A stretch of 64,000 bases of DNA, from contig NZ_JAJUXI010000010.1 in assembly GCF_021390515.1 (NCBI RefSeq), positions 1 through 64,000 on the forward strand. The letters are read 5' to 3'. Origin of the DNA: Dyadobacter sp. CY326 (GTDB lineage: Bacteria; Bacteroidota; Bacteroidia; Cytophagales; Spirosomataceae). Below the pieces are notes generated by a model. The model searched no databases. It was given only the letters and a program-made list of their open reading frames with translations, and was not told where the DNA came from. The position numbers and the translations under genes are program-made. Below, piece by piece: positions 43,975 through 53,201 of this stretch (position 1 is the stretch's first letter; every line of letters begins with the position of its first letter).

Positions 43975-44793
43975 ATGACAACCCTAACTGCTCCCGAGCT
44001 GGCTGATTTCAAGCCTGTTTCCGAAACCCAGATCGAGCGTTTCAGAGCGGATGGTCATGTGCTGATTCCCGGCGTGTTGAATGAAGCGGAAGTGTCTCAT
44101 TACCGGAGCGTTATCAACACCGCCGCAACGAAATTCAACACGGAAAAGCGGAAACTGGAGGACAGGGACACGTATGGAAAGGCTTTTTTGCAGATCACAA
44201 ATCTGTGGGAAGTCGATGAAAACGTGAAAACTTTTGCGCTTGCCAAACGCTTCGGGAAAATCGCGGCTGACCTGCTCGGAGTAGAGAATGTCAGAATTTA
44301 CCACGACCAGGCTCTTTATAAGGAGCCTGGCGGTGGGTTTACGCCGTGGCACCAGGATCAATATTATTGGCCAGTGGACACCAACAACACCATTACAATG
44401 TGGATGCCGCTCATTGATATTGACATGGATATGGGCATGCTCACATTCGCTTCCGGATCGCATCAGGCTGGTTTTGTGGAGAATGTGCCGATATCGGACG
44501 AGTCGGAAGTGATGTTTGAAAAATTTATTCAAGACAAAGGTTTTAGGATTTCGCGTGCGCAAACCATGAAAGCGGGCGACGCCACCTGGCATTACGGCTG
44601 GACATTGCATTCAGCGCCCGGCAATAAATCGACAGAAATCATGCGTGAAGTGATGACCATCATTTTCATAGCTGACGGCGCAAAGGTTACCGAACCCAAA
44701 AACAAACATCAGGAAGCTGACCGCCAGCGCTGGATGGGTGGATTGCCAGCTGGCAGCACATTAAATTCTCCCCTCAATCCGTTGATTCTCTGA
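43975..44793 (+). CDS. Phytanoyl-CoA dioxygenase family protein
   Basis: A 272-residue Fe(II)/2-oxoglutarate oxygenase. The iron-binding HQDQYYW motif gives His and Asp near residue 125, and the distal His is in TLHSAPGNKS; WHYGWTLH near residue 205 is typical. It is probably cytoplasmic (no signal peptide) and is the first gene of the plus-strand run that also contains the cytochrome, DUF1501 and rhaM genes. A hydroxylation or O-demethylation of a sugar derivative is a reasonable guess only. Confidence 0.85.
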   Translation: MTTLTAPELADFKPVSETQIERFRADGHVLIPGVLNEAEVSHYRSVINTAATKFNTEKRKLEDRDTYGKAFLQITNLWEVDENVKTFALAKRFGKIAADLLGVENVRIYHDQALYKEPGGGFTPWHQDQYYWPVDTNNTITMWMPLIDIDMDMGMLTFASGSHQAGFVENVPISDESEVMFEKFIQDKGFRISRAQTMKAGDATWHYGWTLHSAPGNKSTEIMREVMTIIFIADGAKVTEPKNKHQEADRQRWMGGLPAGSTLNSPLNPLIL

Positions 44794-44944
44794 TCAGTTG
44801 CCCTAACCGACGGCATTTTCGGAAAATATGCCGGATCATCAAAGCTTACCAAGTAGTTGATCGGCGGCTCATCCTTTTGGAAATAACTTCTTCGCCGACA
44901 TTTCACTGTTGGCAATTCGCATTTGGAGCATAATGTAACAGATC

Positions 44945-47698
44945 ATGAGCACAAGGATTTTGATAATCGCGGGCACACTGGCCATCATTATAGCTTCCTT
45001 CACATGGTCATCAGGTTGGTTTGGCAAAAAAGTCGATTATAACACCGAGGTAAAGCCTATCCTCAACAAACATTGCATGGGCTGCCACGGTGGCGTCAAA
45101 AAAGCGGGCGATGTGAGCTTTCTCTTCGAACACGAAATGCTTGAACCGGGCAAATCCGGCAAAATTCCTGTCGTTAGGGGTGATGCAGAGGCAAGTGAAA
45201 TGATCAAACGCATTCTCAGTGATGATCCGGAAGAGCGCATGCCAAAAAATGGGACGCCTTTGAATGACGCGGAAATTGGCACATTAAAACGATGGATCAA
45301 CGAAGGCGCAAACTGGGAAAAACATTGGTCCTACAACCGCATTGAAAGACCCGAAGTGCCGTCCCTCAACAGCATTACGAATCTTTTCGGACTTCTGGAA
45401 ACTGGTGACAAAATGTGGGCTAAAAACGAAATTGACCACTTTATTCTTAAAAAATTAAAAGAGGAAAATCTACACCCTTCTCCCGAAGCCGATCGGGCAA
45501 CGCTTATTCGCAGAGTTAGTCTGGACCTTACAGGACTGCCGCCAACTGAAAAGCAGGTTGAAGATTTCAAAAATGATAATTCAGAAAATGCTTATGAGAA
45601 GGTGGTTGATCAACTCCTGAAATCACCTGCTTATGGCGAAAGATGGACGTCCATGTGGATGGATCTGGCGCGTTATGCAGACACGAAAGGTTACGAGAGT
45701 GACGGCGGCCGTACCATGTGGCGTTACCGAGATTATGTGGTGAAGTCGTTTAATGAAGACAAGCCATTTGATAGATTCACGATTGAACAACTGGCAGGCG
45801 ACTTAATTCCAGGCAGTCAGGATGGTTTTCCAGATCAGCAAAACCTCATTGCCACCGGATTTCACCGTAACACGATGACCAACAATGAGGGCGGAACTGA
45901 CGACGAAGAATTTCGTACAGCTGCGCAAATTGATCGCGTGAACACAACCTGGGAAGTTTGGCAAGGGACAACGTTTGCTTGCATTCAATGTCACAGCCAT
46001 CCTTACGACCCTATTCCGCATGAGGATTACTATAAATACATGGCGTTTTTCAACAATGCGCGTGATGAGGATGTGTGGGACGAATGGCCAAAACTCAGAT
46101 TTTACAAGGGTGAAGATTCGGCACGGGTGGAGCGGGTGAAGGATTGGATCAAAAAATATGATCCCAAACGGGTTTCCGAAGTCACACAGTTTATGCGGGT
46201 TATGGAGCCAAAAATCAATGCGCATAATTTTGTAAAAGGCGATCAGTCAACTGTTTTGCTGATTTCTTATTATGGCGTCAAAGACAATGGGAATGCAAGA
46301 ATTTCACAGGTTAACCTCACAAATGTGGGCAGTGTTGTGATGAATGTTTCGACAAAAGCAGAGAACGCAACACTGAAACTGCATCTTGACAAATTGGACG
46401 GGCCAGTTATTTCAACGATCAATGTGCCGGTCAGAGATTCTGTAATTATTGCGCCCCTCACGCCGGTTTCAGGCAAACACGACATTTATCTTTCCCTAAG
46501 CAGTCCGAAAAAACCTGATGAATGGGTGCGGATCACCTGGGTTTCATTTCAAAAAGCATTGCCAGGATCAGATCAGGCGGGTTACGAGAATGTTATCGCT
46601 GATTATGCGACCGCATTGACGCGCTCGACGGAAAGCATGCCTGTCATTTGGGAAGGGAAGGATGATTATGCGCGTAAAACGAATGTTTTTGTAAGAGGAA
46701 ACTGGATGGTCAAAGGCGCAGAAGTGAAGCCGGACGTTCCGAAACTTCTGGCGGGAATGCCCAAAGATTATCCCAAAAACCGCCTTGGGTTAGCCAAATG
46801 GATCGTTAGTCGTGATAATGCGCTGACAGGCCGTGTGATCGTTAATCGTTTTTGGGAGCAGCTATTTGGCAGGGGAATTGTGGAAACGGTGGAGGATTTC
46901 GGTTCGCAGGGCAGCGAACCGACGCATCCTGAGTTGCTGGACTGGCTGGCCGTTGATTTTATGGAAAAAGATCAATGGAGCGTGAAAAAGCTGTTGAAAA
47001 CAATCGTGATGTCGGCGACTTACCGGCAAAGCTCGCGTTCGGATAAAGAGAAAATTGAGAAAGATCCTTACAATGTCTGGATTTCAAGAGGACCGCGTGT
47101 GCGCCTAAGCGCGGAACAGGTTCGGGATCAGGCATTGGCTTGCAGTGGTTTGATTTCCAATAAGATGTATGGTCCAAGTGTGATGCCTCCGCAGCCTGAC
47201 AAGATCTGGCAGTCACCTTACAGCGGAGAAAGCTGGGTGGTGAGCGAGGGTGAAGACCGATATCGCCGGGGCGTCTACACATATTGGAAAAGGACAGCTC
47301 CTTATCCTTCCATGACCACATTTGACGCGCCAAGCCGTGAGTTTTGCCAGTCCAGAAGGATTTTGACAAACACACCTTTGCAGGCATTGGTTACATTAAA
47401 TGACCCTGTTTATCTGGAAGCCGCGGAGAAATTGGCTGCGAAAATGAAAAGCAGGGGTAAAACGCCTGAACAGCAATTAAGAGCGGGATATAAGCTGCTG
47501 ACGTTCCAGCCTATTGAACAAAAAAGTCTAAATGTGCTGGTAAAAATTTACAAGGAAGCCTTACAAACATATAAGAGCAAACCATCCGAAGTTGACAGCA
47601 TCCTGGTTTACGGAAAAGAAAAATCTCCCGAACTAGCCGCCTTAACCATCTCAGCCAATGTCCTTTTAAACTTAGATAATGTTGTAACAAAAGAATAA
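44945..47698 (+). CDS. PSCyt1/DUF1549/DUF1553 planctomycete-type cytochrome protein
   Basis: A 917-residue protein. The N-terminal signal/anchor ([21 protein letters not shown]) is followed by the PSCyt1 cytochrome domain with heme motif CMGCH at 44-48. DUF1549 follows with [19 protein letters not shown] and a second CxxCH motif CIQCH at 346-350. DUF1553 forms the C-terminal third ([35 protein letters not shown] and [11 protein letters not shown]). Proteins with this layout are expanded in Planctomycetes and usually sit beside DUF1501 genes, as here. It may transfer electrons during glycan oxidation. A 101-bp repeat array follows the gene. Confidence 0.92.
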   Translation: MSTRILIIAGTLAIIIASFTWSSGWFGKKVDYNTEVKPILNKHCMGCHGGVKKAGDVSFLFEHEMLEPGKSGKIPVVRGDAEASEMIKRILSDDPEERMPKNGTPLNDAEIGTLKRWINEGANWEKHWSYNRIERPEVPSLNSITNLFGLLETGDKMWAKNEIDHFILKKLKEENLHPSPEADRATLIRRVSLDLTGLPPTEKQVEDFKNDNSENAYEKVVDQLLKSPAYGERWTSMWMDLARYADTKGYESDGGRTMWRYRDYVVKSFNEDKPFDRFTIEQLAGDLIPGSQDGFPDQQNLIATGFHRNTMTNNEGGTDDEEFRTAAQIDRVNTTWEVWQGTTFACIQCHSHPYDPIPHEDYYKYMAFFNNARDEDVWDEWPKLRFYKGEDSARVERVKDWIKKYDPKRVSEVTQFMRVMEPKINAHNFVKGDQSTVLLISYYGVKDNGNARISQVNLTNVGSVVMNVSTKAENATLKLHLDKLDGPVISTINVPVRDSVIIAPLTPVSGKHDIYLSLSSPKKPDEWVRITWVSFQKALPGSDQAGYENVIADYATALTRSTESMPVIWEGKDDYARKTNVFVRGNWMVKGAEVKPDVPKLLAGMPKDYPKNRLGLAKWIVSRDNALTGRVIVNRFWEQLFGRGIVETVEDFGSQGSEPTHPELLDWLAVDFMEKDQWSVKKLLKTIVMSATYRQSSRSDKEKIEKDPYNVWISRGPRVRLSAEQVRDQALACSGLISNKMYGPSVMPPQPDKIWQSPYSGESWVVSEGEDRYRRGVYTYWKRTAPYPSMTTFDAPSREFCQSRRILTNTPLQALVTLNDPVYLEAAEKLAAKMKSRGKTPEQQLRAGYKLLTFQPIEQKSLNVLVKIYKEALQTYKSKPSEVDSILVYGKEKSPELAALTISANVLLNLDNVVTKE

Positions 47699-47709
47699 GA
47701 ACAACTCAT

Positions 47710-48238
47710 GCCCCGGGCTTAAGCCCGGGGCAATTGACAGAGAAATGAGAAACATTCCCCCGAGTTTTTAACTCGGTGAATGCTTAAAGAAAAAGACAAT
47801 AACAAAAACATTGCCCCGGGCTTAAGCCCGGGGCAATTGAAAGAAATATGAGAGACATTCTCCGAGTTTCAACTCGGTGAATGCTTAAAGAAAAAGACAA
47901 TAACAAAAACATTGCCCTGGGCTTAAGCCCAGGGCAATTGAAAGAAATGTGAGAGACATTCCCCCGAGTTTTAACTCGGGGAATGCTTAAAGAAAAAGAC
48001 AATAACAAAAACATTGCCCCAGGCTTAAGCCCGGGGCAATTGAAAGAAATATGAGAGACATTCCCCGAGTTTTAACTCGGCGAATGCTTAAAAAAAAGAC
48101 AATAACAAAAACATTGCCCTGGGCTTAAGCCCCGGGCAATTGAAAGAAATATGAGAGACATTCTCCGAGTTTCAACTCGCAGAATGCTTAAAGAAAAAGA
48201 CAATAACAAAAACATTGCCCTGGGCTTAAGCCCAGGGC
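47710..48238 (+). repeat. Tandem array of about 101-bp units with two alternating palindromes
   Basis: Six copies of a 22-bp palindrome A (half-site GCCC[CT]GGGCTT) start at 47710, 47813, 47914, 48016, 48116 and 48217, spaced 100-103 bp. Four are perfect palindromes, two carry one mismatch. Between them lie five copies of palindrome B (CATTC...CGAGTTT-AACTCG...GAATG; the best copy is 47957-47985). Some copies exchange C-G for T-A on both arms of palindrome A (CCCCGGG versus CCCTGGG with CCCAGGG), so pairing is kept. The array fills almost all of the gap between the PSCyt1 and DUF1501 genes and carries no real gene. Confidence 0.93.
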
Positions 48239-48251
48239 AATTAATAGAGAG

Positions 48252-49727
48252 ATGAAAAACTTACTTAATGAACTCCAACATGCTGACTTGCACCGACAAA
48301 CTCGGCGCCATTTCCTGCAATCAGCCGGATTCGGACTGGGTGCGCTGGGGCTTGGCTCTTTGCTGGGTTCATGCGGAAGCTCGAGTAGTGACATTTCGGA
48401 AAAAACACAGGCCGCATTTGCTAGAATTCCGCAGTTTGCACCGAAAGCCAAACGGGTGATTTACATTCATATGGCTGGCGCGCCATCCCAGCTTGAACTC
48501 TTTGATTATAAGCCTGAACTGGAAAAATATCATGGCAAAGACTGTCCTGCGGAATTTCTGAAAGGGAAAAAGTTTGCATTCATTCAAGGAGTGCCCAAAA
48601 TGCTGGGGCCGCAAGGGAAATTCAAACAATATGGACAATCCGGGGCATGGATGTCAGATTATGTGCCTTATTTACAGACCGTTGCTGACGAAATAACTTT
48701 TTTGAAAGCAATGCACACCGACCAGTTCAATCACGCACCCGCACAGTTGCTCCTGCACACAGGCAGCGCGCGGCTGGGACGTCCGAGTTTGGGCGCTTGG
48801 GCGGTCTACGGATTGGGCTCTGAAAACCAGAATTTGCCGGGATTTATTGTGCTCGCTTCGGGCGGCAGGCAGCCAGATGCGGGGAAAAGTGTATATGGAA
48901 GTGGCTTCTTACCCTCTGTTTATCAGGGTGTTCAATGCCGGACAGGCGGTGATCCTGTGTTATATGTGACCGATCCCAATGGCATGAACCGCAATATGCG
49001 CAAGCAGACCATTGAGGCAATTAATGAAATCAATAAGCAGACTTACGAAGATGTGCAGGACCCGGAAATCCTGACGCGGATCAGTCAATATGAAATGGCG
49101 TTTCGCATGCAAATGTCTGTGCCTGAGGTGATGGACGTTTCCAAGGAGCCGCAATTTATAATGGATATGTATGGCGTGAAACCAGGCGAGGGAACATTTG
49201 CCATGAATTGTTTGCTAGCCAGGAAGTTAATTGAAAACGACGTCCGTTTTGTGCAGCTTTTCGACTGGGGCTGGGATGGCCATGGAACATCTGCCGGTGA
49301 CAATGTGGAAGGCGGATTAAGAAACAAATGTCAGCTTTCCGACAAACCGATCGCTGCACTGATTCAGGATTTGAAAATGAGAGGACTTTTGGAAGAAACC
49401 CTCATTGTCTGGGGTGCGGAATTTGGCCGGACGCCTATGCAGGAAAATAGGAATGGATTGGTAATGCCTTATATGGGTAGGGATCACCATTTGGATGCTT
49501 ACACGATGTGGATGGCAGGCGGCGGCACAAAGCAAGGTTACGTCCATGGCGAAACTGATGAATTGGGTTATTATGGTGTAAAAGACCGCGTGCATGTGCA
49601 TGATTTACAGGCCACTATCCTGCATTTGATGGGTTTTGATCATGAAAAATTCACTTATCCTTTTCAGGGAAGAAATTTCAGGCTGACGGACACCGAGGGA
49701 AAGGTCATCAAACAGGTCATTGCATAA
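48252..49727 (+). CDS. Tat-exported DUF1501 protein
   Basis: A 491-residue protein with a twin-arginine signal (TRRHFLQSAGFGLGALGLG, Arg18-Arg19) and a lipobox-like LLGSC (Cys41), so it is probably exported folded by Tat and possibly lipid-anchored. The DUF1501 core shows VIYIHMAGAPSQLELFDYKPEL, DWGWDGHG and WGAEFGRTPMQENRNG, the sulfatase-related fold with possible metal-binding Asp and His. The last part reads MAGGGTKQGYVHGETDELGY. These proteins occur next to PSCyt1/DUF1553 genes; a role in the same periplasmic complex is inferred. Confidence 0.92.
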   Translation: MKNLLNELQHADLHRQTRRHFLQSAGFGLGALGLGSLLGSCGSSSSDISEKTQAAFARIPQFAPKAKRVIYIHMAGAPSQLELFDYKPELEKYHGKDCPAEFLKGKKFAFIQGVPKMLGPQGKFKQYGQSGAWMSDYVPYLQTVADEITFLKAMHTDQFNHAPAQLLLHTGSARLGRPSLGAWAVYGLGSENQNLPGFIVLASGGRQPDAGKSVYGSGFLPSVYQGVQCRTGGDPVLYVTDPNGMNRNMRKQTIEAINEINKQTYEDVQDPEILTRISQYEMAFRMQMSVPEVMDVSKEPQFIMDMYGVKPGEGTFAMNCLLARKLIENDVRFVQLFDWGWDGHGTSAGDNVEGGLRNKCQLSDKPIAALIQDLKMRGLLEETLIVWGAEFGRTPMQENRNGLVMPYMGRDHHLDAYTMWMAGGGTKQGYVHGETDELGYYGVKDRVHVHDLQATILHLMGFDHEKFTYPFQGRNFRLTDTEGKVIKQVIA

Positions 49728-49751
49728 CATTTGGTCAAAAAATAAGCTTTA

Positions 49752-50072
49752 ATGGAGCAGGATACGATTTCGGCATTCCGGATGCAATTGAAACCGGGCA
49801 ATCAATTGGAATACAAAAAACGGCATGACGAAATCTGGCCTGAATTGGCTGAGCTGCTTAAAAACGCCGGCATTAAGGAATATTATATTTTTCTGGACGA
49901 GGCCACATTGGCGCTATTTGCATTCCAAAAAAAGGGAAGCAACGATCAGACAGCAGATTTGGCATCCTTGCCCATTATGAAAAAATGGTGGGATTATATG
50001 GCTGACCTGATGGAAGTTAATGCTGATAACTCTCCTAAAACGGTCGCTTGTCCGGAGGTTTTCAGACTTTAA
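49752..50072 (+). CDS. rhaM: L-rhamnose mutarotase
   Basis: A 106-residue small enzyme of the RhaM/YiiL family that interconverts the alpha and beta anomers of L-rhamnose. The family pattern is RMQLKPGNQLEYKKRHDEIWPEL, with the conserved His and Glu, then IKEYYIFLDEATLALFAF and MKKWWDYMADLM. Length is normal. Its position 24 bp after DUF1501 and 23 bp before the cytochrome/LRR gene ties the module to rhamnose or a related deoxysugar. Confidence 0.92.
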   Translation: MEQDTISAFRMQLKPGNQLEYKKRHDEIWPELAELLKNAGIKEYYIFLDEATLALFAFQKKGSNDQTADLASLPIMKKWWDYMADLMEVNADNSPKTVACPEVFRL

Positions 50073-50095
50073 TTATATAAAATTAGTAACCCTCC

Positions 50096-51595
50096 ATGTT
50101 GCATATCCTCTTGCAGGCTTCATCCTGGGCGCTTTTTATTGGCAGGTTTCATCCGGTGCTGGTGCATTTGCCCATCGGATTTTTGCTGATTGCCGCATTG
50201 CTTGAAATCGGGCGGCGCACGGGCAAAGTGCAGGTTAGCGAATCCGCCATTTCATTTATTTTGTTCTGGTCGGCGATAAGTGCCACCATTGCTTGCGTTG
50301 CGGGATATTTACTGTCATTAGGAGGCGGTTACGATGATGAATTGCTGAGTGATCACATGTGGCAAGGGATAGGCGTTGCCGTTTTTGCCTGGATTGCATG
50401 GATCGTTAAATCAGATCGCTTTCACAATATAATTCCTTTTGCTTCAATCATTTACTTGCCCGCGTTTGCACTCGCTACATTGTTATTGCTCTCTGCCGGG
50501 CATCATGGCGGATCGCTCACACATGGGGAAGCATATTTGACCCAATACACACCCGAACCATTCCGCAGTCTGGCTGGAATGTCGCCTGTAAAAGAGGCGG
50601 TTACGGAAATAAAGCCGCTCGCTGACGTGAACCAGGCATTGGTTTACAAAGATGTGGTGCAGCCGATCCTGGAAATGCGGTGCGTGCAATGTCATAACGA
50701 AAGCAAGCAAAAGGGCGATTTGCGAATGGATAAGCTGGCTTTATTATTGAAAGGCGGCGAAGGCGGCCCCGCATTTGTAGCCGGAAAAAGTGCTGAAAGC
50801 GATATGATCAAACGCTGCCTGCTTCCTGAAAACGACGATGATCACATGCCGCCAAAAGGCAAGCCGCAATTGGCAACAGATCAGATTACATTGATTTCCT
50901 GGTGGATTGATCAGGGCGCGCCTGCGGATAAAAAAGTGGCCGAGCTAACCATTTCAGACCAAGTAAAACCGGCATTGGCTGCATTAGGAACAAGCAGCGC
51001 GGCCAATGCAACTGCAAAAAACACTGTTTCTGCCATTCAAAATGTTAAGGTGCCAGCCGCGAGTGAGAAGGATTTGAGTGCATTAAGGAAGGCCGGATTG
51101 ATCGTAAATGCATTATCGCAGGATCAAAACCTGCTGGAAGTGAGCGCAGTAAACACGCCTAATTTTTCGGACAAAGACATAACATTGCTTGCGCCCATAG
51201 CCGAGCAGATTGCCTGGCTGAAACTCGGCGACACAAAAATCACAGACTCCGCTTTAAAGGAAATGTCAAAATTTAAAAACCTGAACAAGCTGCATTTGGA
51301 ACACACCATTGTAACGGACGCGGGCATTGCGCATTTGAAATCGTTGCCTTTATTGGAATATATTAATTTGGTAAATACCAAAGTCGGCGATTCCGGGCTT
51401 AGAGAAGTGGCCGCATTCAAAGGATTGCGTTCGGTGTATGTTTGGCAGTCGGCCGTTACGGATTCGGTTGTAAATGAGGTCAGTAGGAAATATCCGAATG
51501 TAATGATCGTCAATGGTTTTAACGAAGCGGCTGTTGCAGCGTTTTTGAAAGCGGGCGATACAACGACGCTGAAAGCGAAATCGAAGGCATTGTAA
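50096..51595 (+). CDS. Membrane-anchored cytochrome c with leucine-rich repeats
   Basis: A 499-residue fusion. The N-terminal 140 residues hold four membrane segments of a DUF2231-like type (FIGRFHPVLVHLPIGFLLIAALLEI). A planctomycete-type cytochrome c domain follows with the heme motif CVQCH at 196-200 and a distal Met in DHMPPKG. The C-terminal 130 residues carry leucine-rich repeats: LNKLHLEHTIVTDAGIAHLKSL and LLEYINLVNTKVGDSGLREVA, the DUF/LRR type found beside PSCyt proteins. It may anchor the module to the membrane and bind a partner through the LRR. It lies 23 bp after rhaM. Confidence 0.88.
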   Translation: MLHILLQASSWALFIGRFHPVLVHLPIGFLLIAALLEIGRRTGKVQVSESAISFILFWSAISATIACVAGYLLSLGGGYDDELLSDHMWQGIGVAVFAWIAWIVKSDRFHNIIPFASIIYLPAFALATLLLLSAGHHGGSLTHGEAYLTQYTPEPFRSLAGMSPVKEAVTEIKPLADVNQALVYKDVVQPILEMRCVQCHNESKQKGDLRMDKLALLLKGGEGGPAFVAGKSAESDMIKRCLLPENDDDHMPPKGKPQLATDQITLISWWIDQGAPADKKVAELTISDQVKPALAALGTSSAANATAKNTVSAIQNVKVPAASEKDLSALRKAGLIVNALSQDQNLLEVSAVNTPNFSDKDITLLAPIAEQIAWLKLGDTKITDSALKEMSKFKNLNKLHLEHTIVTDAGIAHLKSLPLLEYINLVNTKVGDSGLREVAAFKGLRSVYVWQSAVTDSVVNEVSRKYPNVMIVNGFNEAAVAAFLKAGDTTTLKAKSKAL

Positions 51596-51652
51596 TTGCA
51601 ATGTTGCAGGTGAATTTTTTAACTTGCACCTCTGTAATCGGCTCAAAAACCT

Positions 51653-52096
51653 ATGAAAAACACGCACTTCCTGATCGCCAAGGATGATTCGGATGTCAAG
51701 ACGCTGTCCCTCGGCGCTTTCATCGCGCAAATCGATGGCCGCAAGGCGACTTCTCTCAAAGATTTTTATCAGGAACTTTCGGCAGCCATGCGTTTTCCGG
51801 AAACAGACAGCAAAAGCCTGGAAGCGCTGGACGAAATGCTGAATGACCTCGAATGGATTCAGGAGAAAAAGGTCATTATTTACATTGAAAACTCGGCGGA
51901 CTGGCTTATAAAAGAGAAATCGGACGAAAAACTTTTGTCTGTTCTCGACATTCTGGACGCGACTGCCGAGGATTGGAAATGGATGGATGAGGAAGAAGGC
52001 ACGCCTCAAAAGGAATTACAGATCATTTTCCAGGATTCGGAGCGCATCAGAACATTGTTGGAGGACCAGGAAATTCCTTTTTGGGTTTTGAGCTAG
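51653..52096 (+). CDS. Barstar-family protein (orphan barnase inhibitor)
   Basis: A 147-residue protein of the barstar family. The fold-defining pattern is AQIDGRKATSLKDFYQELSAAMRFPE, LEALDEMLNDLEWI and KKVIIYIENSADWL, with the inhibitory acidic helix in the middle. Barstar proteins inhibit barnase-like RNases. No barnase-type gene is nearby, so it may defend against an external RNase or have been kept for another reason. It follows the LRR gene by 57 bp and its stop overlaps the convergent pnuC stop by 4 bp. Confidence 0.85.
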   Translation: MKNTHFLIAKDDSDVKTLSLGAFIAQIDGRKATSLKDFYQELSAAMRFPETDSKSLEALDEMLNDLEWIQEKKVIIYIENSADWLIKEKSDEKLLSVLDILDATAEDWKWMDEEEGTPQKELQIIFQDSERIRTLLEDQEIPFWVLS

Positions 52097-52710
52097 ACAA
52101 CTGCGGCATTCCGCATCATATCTCGCCGCCATTGCACATAACCAATGACCGCGAGCGCAAGAAAAACGGCATATAAAATCGCAGTGAGATGCAGGTTTTT
52201 GTAAAAATACATGACCACATAGCAGGCATCCGCGATGATCCACAAGATCCAGTTTTCTAGATATTTACGCGCCAGCATATATTGCCCGATGAGGCTGCCG
52301 ATGGTTAGTGCGGAGTCGGCGTAAGTGAGGCTCGCGTTTGTAAATTTCCCCAATAGAAATCCCCAGGAAACGGTTCCTACAATAAAGATCAATTCGAAAA
52401 TCGTGTATAAGCGGGCTGGCGTGCGTGTTACGCTGATGCCGTCATGATTTTTTCCGCCAAATTTCCACATCCACCAGCCGTAAATGCTTGTGACGAAATA
52501 ATAACCCTGCAAACCCGTGTCTGCATAAAGTCGCACCTGCCAGAAAACCACGGCATAAAGTGCTGCATTAATGATTCCAAAAAGCCATCCCCAAGCATTT
52601 TGCCGAGTGTTGAAATATACATAAATCGCGCCGGTGATGAAGCCCAGTATTTCAAGCCAGTTGGTCGCAATGCCAGCCAAAGTAATGGTTTGATTGAGCC
52701 AATCGGACAT
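52093..52710 (-). CDS. pnuC: Nicotinamide riboside transporter PnuC
   Basis: A 205-residue membrane protein with about seven segments, matching PnuC. Signature segments are WLEILGFITGAIYVYFNTRQNAWGW and the inner-pore motif YGWWMWKF near residue 75. It imports nicotinamide riboside for NAD synthesis. No known NAD riboswitch was recognised in front of it, only a small hairpin at 52775-52793. It overlaps the convergent barstar gene at its 3' end. Confidence 0.9.
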   Translation of the reverse strand: MSDWLNQTITLAGIATNWLEILGFITGAIYVYFNTRQNAWGWLFGIINAALYAVVFWQVRLYADTGLQGYYFVTSIYGWWMWKFGGKNHDGISVTRTPARLYTIFELIFIVGTVSWGFLLGKFTNASLTYADSALTIGSLIGQYMLARKYLENWILWIIADACYVVMYFYKNLHLTAILYAVFLALAVIGYVQWRRDMMRNAAVV

Positions 52711-52996
52711 AATAAGAGTTTAGGGTTTATGAGTTTAAAAGGTAAATATACATTTACATCGCAAATTCTTGCCCCGGCGAGGCCTCCTTGCCGATGATTA
52801 GGGAACTTCTCAGGAGTTGGCGGTTTCGGCTAATGGATTTTTCTAGAAACAGATAATCTCTCGAGGAATGTGTTAATTGTTTGACGAAATACGCACTTCT
52901 GCGGGGTCATGCATTGCAAAATGGTTTTCTCGAAAACCAACGAATACGATTATTGCGAATGAATTTCTCAAAACCCAATGATTAACAATTTTGTAA

Positions 52997-53028
52997 TTTG
53001 CCGTCTTCTGTGTTTCGAGCTATTTTTG
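52997..53028 (+). promoter_or_regulatory. Promoter of mfd
   Basis: TTTG (52997-53000), then 20 bp, then TATTTTTG (53021-53028) fits the Bacteroidota -33/-7 consensus TTTG-N19-21-TAnnTTTG. The transcript would start near 53035, leaving a leader of about 165 nt before the mfd TTG start. Confidence 0.6.
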
Positions 53029-53042
53029 TATTAAGATAATTG

Positions 53043-53091
53043 GGGCAAATCTTTTTTGGCAAACGCTTTGCGGCAAAACTTTTGTGGCAAA
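53043..53091 (+). repeat. GGCAAA repeats in the mfd leader
   Basis: GGCAAA occurs at 53043, 53058, 53072 and 53086, spaced 15, 14 and 14 bp with A/T-rich spacers. They sit just downstream of the promoter and upstream of a terminator-like hairpin. Confidence 0.75.
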
Positions 53092-53122
53092 CATTTTGTA
53101 CAAAACCATTGTTATCCTAAAT

Positions 53123-53154
53123 GCCGGTCAGGGAAAATCCTGAAACGGCTTTTT
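53123..53154 (+). terminator. Terminator-like hairpin in the mfd leader (candidate attenuator)
   Basis: GCCG (53123-53126) pairs with CGGC (53146-53149), and inside this TCAGG (53128-53132) pairs with CCTGA (53139-53143). Five T follow at 53150-53154. No plus-strand gene ends nearby, so it lies within the mfd 5' leader. Confidence 0.6.
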
Positions 53155-53201
53155 GCATTTACATTCACGCAGCGAACCAACGCTTTATTTACTATACATA
53201 A

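Larger units (their letters stand above)
52711..53201. other. 491-bp divergent region between pnuC and mfd
   Basis: No gene is visible. It contains a GC-rich 8-bp hairpin at 52775-52793, a -33/-7 promoter for mfd at 52997-53028, four GGCAAA repeats at 53043-53091 and a terminator-like hairpin at 53123-53154. So at least 150 bp is mfd leader. Confidence 0.6.

Noticed and set aside
47784-48451. Small minus-strand frames (76 and 87 residues) in the repeat array.
   Set aside because: They only translate the palindromic repeats, giving the same peptides over and over, and have no independent support.
40060-52096. CRISPR array, phage or integrative element in the accessory region.
   Set aside because: No integrase, transposase, attachment repeats or CRISPR-spacer pattern was seen; the 101-bp array has palindromic repeats without unique spacers.
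52775-52793. The hairpin before pnuC as an NAD riboswitch.
   Set aside because: It is only an 8-bp stem with a 3-nt loop, it pairs better on the plus strand than on the pnuC strand, and no known riboswitch core is present.
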